Origin: Aldrovandia affinis
Lineage: Eukaryota > Chordata > Actinopteri > Notacanthiformes > Halosauridae
Direction: 5' to 3'
Length of the DNA stretch: 64,000 nt
NCBI GenBank assembly: GCA_029706075.1
Contig: JAINUG010000047.1
Span: 3,356,675 to 3,420,674, forward strand
Under the pieces are notes generated by a model, which saw only the letters and a program-made list of their open reading frames with translations, searched no databases and was not told where the DNA came from. Shown here piece after piece: positions 20,330 to 29,700 of the stretch (position 1 is the stretch's first letter; each line of letters starts with the position of its first letter). The position numbers and the translations under genes were made by a program.

Positions 20330-21480
20330 TGCTCGTCTCCGACCCCCTGGCTAACCAACTCCATTCGGGCTCACCGACTGAAACTGTGAGCGGCAGAAAG
20401 GAAATGGAGGAAATCCGAATCCCCTGTGGCTCTGACTGATTTCCACACACTCCTGGCTTCCTTCTCCTGTAACCTCTCCTCTGTTAAGTCTGCATTTTTC
20501 CTTTCTAAGATTCAATCTTCTGTTTCTAACCTCGTAAACTCTACTCTACGTTTTCCTCTCTCCTCACCTCTCCTCCTCCCTCACCCCCCTCCTCTCTTAC
20601 CGCAGATGTCTTCGCATCCTTCTTTCACGAGAAGGTCGATGACATTCGCAACTCCTTCCCCCCAACCTATCCCTCACCCATCTCGCTGGCTCACCCCTCT
20701 GTCCTCCTTCTTGCCCCTTCATGACTCAGACATCCTTCAACTTGTTCTCTCCCACCATTCCACCACCTGCCCTCTTGATCCCATTCCTTCCCCCCTCTTC
20801 CAGTCCATTGCTATGGACATCATCCCCTTAGTCTCCAATGTCATTAACTCCTCTCTTTCCTCTGGTTCTGTCCCCTCCTCCCTCAAATGCGCTCATGTTG
20901 TCCCCCTCCTCAAAAAACCCTCTCTGAATCCTGCTGTCATTTCTAACTACCGACCTGTCTCTCTCCTCCCATTCCTTTCCAAAACATTAGAGCGGGCTGT
21001 CTATAATCAACTGTCTGCTCATCTCTTACAGAACGACCTGCTTGATCCCAACCAATCTGGGTTCAGAGCAGGCCACTCCACAGACTGCTCTCCTTGCGGT
21101 CACTGAGGCTCTTCATGGGGCTAAGTCCCAATCCCTTAGCTCTGTCCTCCTTCTCCTCGACCTGTCGGCAGCATTCGACACTGTGGACCACCAGATCCTG
21201 CTCTCATCTCTCGTCGAGATGGGAATCTCTGGATCTGCATTGACATGGTTTGAGTCCTACCTGGATGGCTGGTCCTACCAGGTGGCCTGGAGAGGATCTC
21301 TCTCCTCTCCCCACACCCTCTCTACCGGAGTCCCACAGGGCTCAGTGCTAGGCCAGCCGAAGTTCACCCACGTCACCCCTCTACTCTCCTCTCTGCACTG
21401 GCTCCCCATCGCAGCACACATCAGATTCAAATCACTGGTGCTTGCTTTTCAAGCAGCCAGAGGGTACTGCTCCCCCATAC
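20330..21480 (+). mobile_element. L2-type LINE fragment with internal deletion
   Basis: This plus-strand L2 piece runs from the linker upstream of the reverse transcriptase to near the C-terminus. It follows the truncated right side of Tc1-B and ends near 21480, where an LTR fragment begins. Around 21352-21360 the frame jumps from GVPQGSVLG directly to the FTHVTPLLSSLHWLPIA region, which in intact L2 lies far downstream. The stretch that would contain the YADD catalytic box is missing. The copy is therefore dead in two ways: internal deletion and frameshift near 21080. Confidence 0.9.
20426..21480 (+). pseudogene. L2 reverse transcriptase, deleted and frameshifted
   Basis: This is the reverse transcriptase of an L2 LINE. 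The first frame shows STTCPLDPIPSPLFQSI, SNYRPVSLLPFLSKTLERAV, and NQSGFRAGHSTDCS, where it breaks. A second overlapping frame carries LLLLDLSAAFDTVDHQILLS, with the first palm Asp (DLSAAFD), and STGVPQGSVLG. The segment holding the F/YADD motif is deleted, and the C-terminal LHWLPIAAHIRFKSLVLAFQ follows directly. Upstream of the first Met, WRKSESPVALTDFHTL belongs to the same ORF, so the true coding start is much further 5' and is absent. Confidence 0.9.
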
Positions 21481-21483
21481 TGT

Positions 21484-21633
21484 AATCCAGGGTCGAAATC
21501 CAATACAGTTCCTCAAACAATCCAAGTCGATACACAAAACAGGATCCTCAAAACAATCCAAGTTCAATCCAAATAACAATCCAAACAGTAATCTAAAACA
21601 ATTCTCTCTCACTCACTCACCACCACTACTCTA
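21484..21633 (-). mobile_element. LTR fragment, part 1 (split by insertion)
   Basis: The words CTCAAACAATCCAAG and AACAATCCAAGTTC match the solo LTR at 47767-48343. The matching continuation (CTGCTGGGAAATGTAGTCC, AGGCAGCCATTTCCTTGTGC) appears only after 25661. This is read as one truncated LTR cut in two by the TIR element that starts at 21634. Orientation follows the 48-kb copy, whose polyadenylation signal is on the minus strand. Both outer LTR ends are missing. Confidence 0.55.
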
Positions 21634-22210
21634 AGGCTACGTTTACACTGCAGGCCTGGATTCCCAGTTCTGATTTTTGCCGATATCCAATTTTTTTGAC
21701 CGCCTGTTTACTTTTAAAAGTGACCCATATCCGATACCTGTGTTTACACGGTTTATATTTGAAACAACCCACATGCGTACACAAGGGTTTGATTACCGAT
21801 ACGGAAGTAAACAACAACCATGCTGGCACAGCCATACCGCCATCTGCAATGGACGTAAACGATATAGAAATAATCATTCAATAATGTTTTATCTATTTAT
21901 TTATTATCTCTGGTAGCCACACTAGATGAGGTGTTTGTCTCTCTGGATGAGGGGGTTGTCTCACTGGCCTGAACCGTCGTCCTCCATGATTTCACTTTTC
22001 TCAGTTCTGGTTGTGCATGTGAAACTTTACACGTCATTCAAATACAAAAAATATAAGTCACATTTTGAATGACATGCAAATTGGAATGACAGGGAAATTC
22101 CAATCTGTATGGTTAGATGACAGTCGCATTGGCAGATATCAGGTTCCTATCTGATTTATTTCCATATATGAATGTGGCCCAAAACAGATCTGAAAATATC
22201 AGATTCCATG
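21634..22210. mobile_element. TIR element, left part (AGGCTACGTTTACACTG end)
   Basis: The left terminus AGGCTACGTTTACACTGC pairs with the inverse CAGTGTAAATGTAGCCT at 25644-25660. Between them lie GATATCC/CCGATACC-type words common in a fish MITE family. The element was split by the CR1 insertion whose 3' tail starts near 22211. I could not read a clear target duplication, so the superfamily is left open (hAT is possible). Confidence 0.6.
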
Positions 22211-22559
22211 TGTTTTCATAATACATATAAGAACATAAGAACATAAGAATACATAATGACGAGAACGGGCTGTTCGGCCCATCTAGGCTCGTCATGTCCT
22301 AATCTAAAGAGTATCTAGTACTACATCTAGCCTGGACTTGAATAGCCCAAGTGCCTCTGCTACCTGACCTGGCAAGCTGTTCCAGGCATTGACAACTCTC
22401 TGTGTAAAGAAAAACGTCCTAATATCTGTGCGTAATTTGCCTTTAACTAATTACCACCTGTGGCCTCTTGTTCTGCTGACCCCACTTATCTTAAAAAATC
22501 TTTGGTATTTCACTTTGTTAATCCCTTTTAGGAATTTAAAAACCTAAATCAAATCCCCC

Positions 22560-23940
22560 CTAAGTCTCCGTTTGCTAAACTTAAATAGATTGAGTGCCTT
22601 AAGTCTATCATCATAACTTTTACCTTTCATACCAGGTATCAGTTTAGCAGCTTTTTCAAGAGCTTCTATATCTTTCTTGTAGTGCGGTGCCCAGAACTGC
22701 ACACAGAATTCTAAGTGAGGTCTGACAAAGGCATTATATTACATTAATATAACCTCCTTTGATTTATACTCAATACTTTTTGCTATGTATCCCAGCATCC
22801 TGTTGGCTTTTTTCACTGCTGTAGCACACTGCTTTGATGCAGATAGGTTTTGATCAACTACAATAACTAAGTCTTTTTCAAATTGAACACCTACTAACTT
22901 TTCTCCTCCCATAAAATACTCCTGTCTAATGTTTGTAATGCAATGTAATGCCACATGCATAACTTTACATTTAGCAATATTGAATGTCATCTGCCATGTA
23001 TCTGCTCATTTTTGGATTTTGTTTAAATCATCTTGGATTACTTCAGTCAATTCCAAAATGTTTGCCAAACCCCCAAGTTTAGTATCATCTGCAAATTTAA
23101 CTATTTTTCTACTAACATCCATATCAAGATCATTTATGTAAATAAGGAAGAGCAGAGGTCCCAGCACCGATCCCTGCGGGACACCACTGCCCACAGCACC
23201 GAACTCAGATATGGCCCCACCTACTGTTACCCTTTGTATTTGCCCTTGCAGCCAATTATGAATCCACTCTGAAACTACTCCTGCAGTTCCTACTGAATTG
23301 ATTTTAGCAATGAGCCTCTCATGTGGTACCTTGTGAAATGCTTTCTGAAAGTCCAAATATATAATATCATAAGCCTGGTTCAGGTCAACACACTTTGTAG
23401 CCTCTTTAAAAAGTCCAGGAGGTTTGTTAGGCATGACCTCCCTTTGAGAAAACCATGTTGGCTCTCCCTTAAAATACTATTATTATAGAAGTAGCCTGTA
23501 GTTCCCTGGGTCAGTACGGTCCCCCTTCTTATATATTGGAATTATACTACCCTGTTTCCAGTCATCTGGTATTTCTCCAGTGATTATGGATTGAATGAAA
23601 ATATCTGTCAATGGTTTATATATAATTTCCCCAAGTTCTTTGAGTACTCTGGGATATATGCCATCTGGGCCTGTTGCCTTATTTGTCTTAAGTTTTTGTG
23701 GTTTTTGTAGTACTTCTACGTCCCTTATCTCAAAGCCCTTCAAGACATTCTGTACCTTGTCTATACATTTAGGCATATTTATAACCTCTTCTCTAGTAAA
23801 GCTCTCAACAAAGTAACTGTTTAGTGTGTTAGCAATATGTCTCCTTATTCCTTCCTTATTCTTAATGCACTTAACCTCATCCTTAACTTTCTACTACTAA
23901 CCTTTTCTACTACAATATTGAAAAAAACTTCTTAGGATTA
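22560..23940 (-). pseudogene. CR1 reverse transcriptase, broken
   Basis: This is the reverse transcriptase of a CR1-clade LINE. From the N-terminal side it shows KTNKATGPDGIYPRVLKEL, IPDDWKQGSIIPIYKKGD and PGNYR. A deletion and frameshift then remove the usual PVSLTS to KIME block. The next frame carries YDIIYLDFQKAFHKVPHERL (first catalytic Asp), SGVPQGSVLGPLLFLIYIND, and VKFADDTKLGG with the FADD catalytic box. A third frame gives MTFNIAKCKVMHV and ANRMLGYIAKSIEYKSKE (thumb side). The remaining 3' coding part matches [12 protein letters not shown]. Palm catalytic residues survive, but there are at least two frame breaks. Confidence 0.92.
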
Positions 23941-24164
23941 CTTTTTGGCTGAGTAACAGACTGAACCAAAAAGCAGTCATTGACCATATCTAAAAACTCC
24001 TCTTCACATTTGCCCTGACCTGTCACTATCTCCCAATTTATACTTCAGCACAGATTTGTTTTATGTTACCAAAGAGCATACTATTTATGTTACTGTCTGA
24101 AGCTGGAGGTCTATAGCATACTCCTATATTAAGGCCCTTCTCATGATCTCCCAGTAATCTAATC
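23940..24164 (-). pseudogene. CR1 endonuclease C-terminal part
   Basis: Reading IRLLGDHEKGLNIGVCYRPP and ASDSNINSMLFGNIKQICAE, then the INWEIVTGQGKCEEEFLD-like block, this matches the endonuclease at 138-1118. The GDLNYPS block with its catalytic Asp/Asn is lost in a small deletion near 24045. The upstream half of the domain lies beyond the Harbinger-like element and is itself deleted, so this endonuclease is dead. Confidence 0.85.
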
Positions 24165-24167
24165 CAG

Positions 24168-24988
24168 GGTCGGTATTCACAAAGCATTTCACTTGGCAAT
24201 TTAGGAGCAACTCCGAAAAATAATGGGCGTGTCACTCATAAATTTAGGACTCCAAAATTTTTGGGATAAGAGTATTTCACGAAGGGTTTGAGAGCTAAAA
24301 ACAGCTCCTAAGTCCAGGAGAAGTTAGAAGCAGTCAAGAGGACTTCTAAGTCGCTAAAGACCTACTCACAGCGATCCGAAAATCTGCTGCTGCCGGCAAT
24401 TGTTGTCGCAATCGCATCAACACTTTGGAGATATTGAATGATACAGAGCTCATAAAAAGGTACCGCCTCAATCGCGAGGGTATTAGCTATAGATATATAA
24501 TATTATATAGGCTATATTATATATAGATACCCGCTGATTGTTTACGAGATGCAGACATGTAACCAATTGACTAGTCAGTATTCTTGGTTTCATGTTAAAT
24601 CAGTGACACGTAGCCTACATTTGTATTTTAGAATATTTATTAGAATATAATAGGGGTGCAACGGATCACAAAACTCACGGTTCGGATCGTACCGCGGTTT
24701 TGAGTCATGGATCGGATAATTTTTCGGATCAGCAAAAAAACAAAAATGAGACAAAAGGCGCATTTCCACCAAAAATTACCAGGAACTATTCTCAAGGAAT
24801 TGAATGAATGATAATTTCAGTTTTTCAATTTAAGTTATTTCACTAAATCTTTAATCGAAAATATTTCAGGAACAGGTAGGCCTACATACCCCTTTACAGG
24901 TTTTAAGAGGGGACTCCTAGCTAAAATGTTTTAGTGCGATTTAGGAGTAGTCCTAGTGGTAAAATAAAATTATTTGTGAATACCGGCC
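24168..24988 (+). mobile_element. Harbinger-like non-autonomous element, copy 2 (TSD CAG)
   Basis: The ends are GGTCGGTATTCACAAAGC at the left and GTGAATACCGGCC at the right, flanked by CAG at 24165-24167 and CAG at 24989-24991. The intact CR1 copy in this window reads AATCCAGATGTCC at the same place (about 553-567 on plus), which is the empty site. The body shares with copy 1 the transposase-like start (LIKRYRLNREG), the TA-rich tract and a hAT-like end from about 24651 (GGGGTGCAACGGATCAC). It is about 330 bp shorter than copy 1, mainly through absence of the segment matching 15370-15770. Confidence 0.87.
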
Positions 24989-24995
24989 CAGATGT

Positions 24996-25612
24996 CTAAT
25001 TCATGATCCAGATAATCTCATTCATGCTTCTCGCATTTAAACACATGAACTTCAGTGCCTTACTCACACTTATGTTGTCCTTCCCCTCCACACATAACTG
25101 TGCCGAACCACCTCTATTCACATTATGATCCAAAAAATCTTTATTAATTATATCCTCAGATTTATTATACTCTGCCCTAGTATCTTCCATCTGGGCAGTC
25201 TGTACCTCCCTATCTATAATACTACTACTACTTATTTCCCTTCCTGCCCCCCCAGTCCCTAGTTTAAATATTCCTCCACTACCCTGAGCATACACTGTCC
25301 CAATGCATCTGTAGCCCGTCCCACTTGTACAGGTCACCCCTGTTCCAAAAGGAGTCCCAGTGCCACATAAACCTGTACCCCTCTTTCCTACACCAGGTTT
25401 GTAGCCACGTGTTAAATCTCCATATAAAATTCTGCTTGCCTTTGCTAGCATGTGGTACTGGCAGAATTCCAGAGAAGACCACCGTGGAGGTTTTGCCCCT
25501 TAACGTTGATCCTAATTCTATAAATTTGTCCTGCAGAACCTCAAACCTACCCATACCTATGTCATTGGTTCCAACATGGACCATGACCACTGGATGTGTG
25601 CCACATGTGAGC
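24996..25612 (-). pseudogene. CR1 ORF1 esterase end and ORF2 start
   Basis: The 25612-25279 frame contains HPVVMVHVGTNDIGMGRFEV, the GTND block of an SGNH esterase, then SGILPVPHASKGKQNFIWRF and WDSFWNRGDLYKWDGLQM. Here the final HLN block has been lost. CR1 ORF1 esterases are thought to help element mobility through membrane or lipid association. The overlapping 25451-24996 frame is the ORF2 N-terminus up to KFMCLNARS, where a deletion removes the rest of the endonuclease start. The 5' limit near 25612 is a truncation. Confidence 0.82.
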
Positions 25613-25660
25613 AAAAAATCTAAATTGGGTCACTTTTATCAGACAGTGTAAATGTAGCCT
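25613..25660. mobile_element. TIR element, right part
   Basis: This is the remaining right end of the element that begins at 21634. It ends CAGTGTAAATGTAGCCT, the inverse of the left terminus with one change. It lies between the CR1 5' truncation and the second LTR fragment. Confidence 0.55.
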
Positions 25661-25890
25661 AATACACCAAACTACTCCTCTCACCCAATTTGACACAAAA
25701 GCAGTCCTTTATACATTTCCAAATTGGAATCGGCTGCCAGCAGTTCCAATTGCTTCATGTAGCTGGTACTCAGGTGTGGGATTGCAGGCTGCTGGGAAAT
25801 GTAGTCCTTTTTTGCCTCCAGTGGCTCCAACGAGTTAAAGGGCCAGGCAGCCATTTCCTTGTGCAGCCACTTGGAAGTCCACCAATATTA
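25661..25890 (-). mobile_element. LTR fragment, part 2
   Basis: Words shared with the solo LTR at 47767-48343 are CTGCTGGGAAATGTAGT, GGCCAGGCAGCCATTTCC and TTGTGCAGCCNCTTGG. Together with 21484-21633 it makes one LTR of that family, interrupted by about 4 kb of nested insertions. Similarity ends near 25888, so the LTR terminus (GGCTGTCACA in the other copy) is missing. Confidence 0.6.
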
Positions 25891-26685
25891 ATGGACTACC
25901 AGGCAGTTTAACTTTGTTTTATGATTATCTGCATTTTCCCTATGGAAAGCTTTTGGCATGAAGCTCATGCCCTTCACATGGTTATGGTCAGACCTTAACC
26001 GATCAACACGAAGGTCAGGAGACCAGGCTGCTTTCTCCAATTACACATATTTTCTAACTGACCATATTCAAATATTATATTGTCTATTATATTATACCCC
26101 CTCGAAATAATACAAAACTCAACTTTGATACAGCACACAATCAAACTGGTATAAATTTGACTTTGTAATGAATTTGAGTTTTCCATCATTGCCCATACTG
26201 TCATCAGCGTACCCTTGACCCTTGTCTCCTTTAAGAATGGCAGACTGCAACCTTGCTTTGTATCCCTTCCTTTGGAGTCTTTAACTGCAAATAACCATTA
26301 GTTATTTATGTGATTTCTTTCTATTTTGCTTGTTTGAAATTGCTGATATTAATTCAATTCACTCCAGTGCATATTGATTTGAAGAACTGAGCACCACACA
26401 CATGCAGTTGTGGGCTGTCCATTTTCATTTTTCATTGTGGAAGGATGGTACAGAAACATGCTAGCTAGTTGGGCAGACCAATTCAACCTGGTACAGCTAA
26501 CATGAGAAGCCAGAAGCATGATGCTCTGGCCATAGAGCATATAGTCCCTGCAATTGTATTGTGTTTTGATATTCACTAGAAGGAATAATTTCCCTAAGAT
26601 TAGAGCCAAGCTGTGAGAGTTTCATTGTGGCTACCTTTGAGTACTTACCCTCAGTTTTGGTCTGATGAGAACACCCCCCAAACAT

Positions 26686-26688
<3 letters not shown>
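25891..26688. other. Gene-free stretch
   Basis: AT-rich sequence with no recognised repeat, gene or motif cluster. Confidence 0.5.

Positions 26689-26732
<44 letters not shown>
26689..26732. repeat. (CA)n microsatellite
   Basis: A pure CA run of about 44 bases. It is translated as a Cys/Val run on the minus strand, which is not a gene. Confidence 0.95.
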
Positions 26733-26734
<2 letters not shown>

Positions 26735-29700
26735 TCCTGCGTGTTATGTTGTGATGGCTTTTTAACTCTCCAGACTAAGACCTTACGCCCACATTATGGC
26801 CTAGACCGAATCAGATAACAACGTCCTCAATTCATTCCACTCTGGATCCGTGACAAACGGAATCATGCTGTTTCCATCAGAGAAGGTCTGCGCAGGTCGT
26901 TGATGTTGTAGCGAATGACATTTCGGCCCCACGGAGAGCTGGCAGGCCTGCCGTGCGGTGCGTGACGGACGTTCTTTTCTCGTTAGTTCACATGGCAGAG
27001 CAGACCTGAGGGGTGCCTGACACATCTCCAGAACAGAAGCACCACGTCAGCTTAGAGGGATGACATGCCATGATTATTTTTTTTATCCCCAAGAATGAGA
27101 TTGAAGATGTGTTTCAGAGAATCGTTGCCTTGCTTTCTGAAGTGAAAAAAATTATGTTTCATGCATGGCCACAGAGATGCCAAGTGCTGAGGATCAGATG
27201 TAGCAGCTAATGGAAGCTGTACTACAATGTAACGGATATTACACGTAACTATAAATGACTAAATGACTGTTTGCTTATGTTTTTACATTTGATGTCAAAT
27301 GATCATGGATGTTAAAAGGTATCATATCTATGATATGTATTGCAATGTATTATACGTATGCAAAATGAACAATTATAATAGCATATGCATTACAAACAAT
27401 GTAATGACATGTCCCCCCAGTTGTTACACCTATGAAATATACTACCACTTGTAATGGTTTTGCCATTTGCAATATTGTCCCCATATGCACATGATTCAAA
27501 TGTACCAGATTACGTTTTAGACAAGATACAAATTAATAATATTAGCTGAATATACAAAATCCAACCTTGTTATATTTTAAATTGATGATAGCATGAACAA
27601 GCACACTCTTAAATAATCTAACATTAATCATTTCAATTAAGTGGCTGTGCCAGGCTTTGGGGTAAGGCTGGTTTTTGTACATCCATGTGTTTCAGAGGAC
27701 ATGTTAAAACAGTTCCCAACAGCTTCCTCTCCCTCTACTTGTATCAAAGTTACATTTCTCTTCAAAAGACTTCGATGTAGGCCCGATGATAAATATACGA
27801 ATACTATCATATCCCATTGATTTAATGCAGATTATCACCTTTCTGTGTTGGGGGGTCTGCTGTGGTAGTAATGTATATGAGAAAAACGATTACATTCCCC
27901 CACGTTGCCTAGTAATTGTTTATTATTTTCCTATTAGACAAACACTGTCGATCAATAATATAGAATGCCAGGCTATGAATAACATCAACATAAATAGATT
28001 TGCCTCCGACATTAAAGGTAGATTATTTTTAACGATCTGGACAATGTCAGCCCAATGACTTTGGGCACCAAAGTACAGCATGTTAAGCAAGCACCAGTGA
28101 TAGATTAGTATTGCATTTAGCATTTTCTCCTTTTCACCAGGGGGTGTTACTCTTTTCTAGCTAATGCATTGCCGCGATCTCTGTTTGGAGGTCTCTGATT
28201 CCACTGTTGTTTTCTCTGCGCTGGTGGACATTAATGGAGGAGCTCACACACATTACAGAGGCAGCCAAAGACATTTCTTTACACTCAACTCTACATAGTT
28301 ACACCATCTGATTAAATCCTGAGCTCCCTCGCCCAAGTCATTCCGTAGCACACTGTTAACTTGTTTTGTCAATTTACAAAGGTTAGGATGTTTGTTTTCC
28401 ATACGCTGACTGAATTGATTTCAATTAAAGCTTAATTAGAGTTTAATTAAGGAAAATACTGTGTTTTGTTTTGTTTCTGATTTATAGTGTGAGATGAATC
28501 TCTACTCTGTTCACAGCCAGAATTTTCTTTGGCTGTATAATGCATTCCAACCCTGAATAAAGTATTTGGTTACTTTGAAAAACATTACTCTAATTAGTTA
28601 AGCATGTGTTTTTTTTTGCGTGTGATGGCTTTCTTTAAAATCATGTTATATTATAGTTTTAGATTGTGAAATGTACTGGCTTTAAGATAAACTGACTTGG
28701 AACAAATTAACCAAGTTTATTGTGATAGTTTAAATGATGGTGTATGTCTTGTCCACTTACAATATTGAAATGGTTAATCAAAGTTCAACAATTTAACTCA
28801 TGTATTTCTCATGTGTGCACAGTATTGCTAAGCTATTAAACTGTAGATTTATTAGAGACTGCCTGGTTGCTCAGATCAGTTATCTCCACAGTCTTATGTG
28901 ATCAGAATTACATAAATGAGTTACACATAGTAAAGGTAGCTAAGCTTCCTTTTGTCAGTAGATGCACACATAGTTCTGTAGAGCTATATTCATACAGAGC
29001 TGAGGCAGGATGGCATTATCATCAGTCCATGAAGATGTCCAACTCTGTTCTGGTGTGGGGAAAGCCATGAGACAGAGGGGTTCTTAGCTGCTATGAGGCT
29101 CAGAATAGAACTATTTAGATTTATGTTAGAGTCTACTATGTTTATTGTTATGCATAATACATTGCAATATATCACATACTGTATATAAGACCTGTGTCTG
29201 CCTTTATCCCTAACATCTCTCATTCACTTAAAACCCCTGGAAGAAGTTTCCCCCAAACAATACCATTACTTTACAGACCAGGCATTTTAATTTAGCTCTT
29301 GACATAAACTGTATGCAAACAGTCAAATTGAATTATACTTTCAGTGCTAAGAGTACAATTTTTCTTTGCATAGAATTTTCTGACTTTCCAATATCCATGA
29401 TCATTTGACATCAAATGTAAAAACATAAGCAAGAAATTGCTTCAGGCCTTAAAACATGAGTGGCTCAATAACGATTTCCTCAAATGTCACAGTCATTGAC
29501 TGTAAAATATTGAAAACATTTTATTAAACCACCTTGATTGTGATGTGTCTGGTAATAATCATAAAAGCCTACAATTCATATCGGGGGTTCTTTCATGTCA
29601 ACATGTGTACATGGTGAAGAGTAAGCTCACTCAAGGTTTTTTATAGTAATATTAGGTGTTTTTTTTCCAAACTGATGAGGGTGCCTAAGTAAGGCATTTG

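Larger units (their letters stand above)
17124..20330 (-). mobile_element. Tc1-B: Tc1 transposon containing a fold-back Tc1
   Basis: The left terminus CAGCTCTGGAAAAAATTAAG starts at 17124, immediately after a short TATA spacer from Tc1-A. The transposase gene lies on the minus strand at 19061-20132. At TA 17186-17187 it is interrupted by the 1633-bp fold-back Tc1 (17188-18820), after which the Tc1-B sequence resumes (GGTATGTG). The right terminal repeat is missing: similarity fades near 20330, where L2 sequence begins. Tc1-B is thus older than the fold-back insertion. Confidence 0.88.
22211..25612 (-). mobile_element. CR1/Rex1-like LINE, long degraded copy
   Basis: This minus-strand LINE runs from the ORF1 esterase (about 25612) to a 3' tail of TTCTTATG-type repeats at 22211-22245 (read as AAGAACATAAGAAC on plus). 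Order on the minus strand: esterase fragment, start of endonuclease, Harbinger-like insertion (24168-24988), end of endonuclease, reverse transcriptase, 3' UTR. The 3' UTR matches the copy at 7366-7803. The middle of the endonuclease is deleted next to the insertion. It sits inside the TIR element whose ends are at 21634 and 25660. Confidence 0.92.

Noticed and set aside
26497-26733. Open frame with a Cys/Val run.
   Set aside because: It is the translation of the (CA)n microsatellite.
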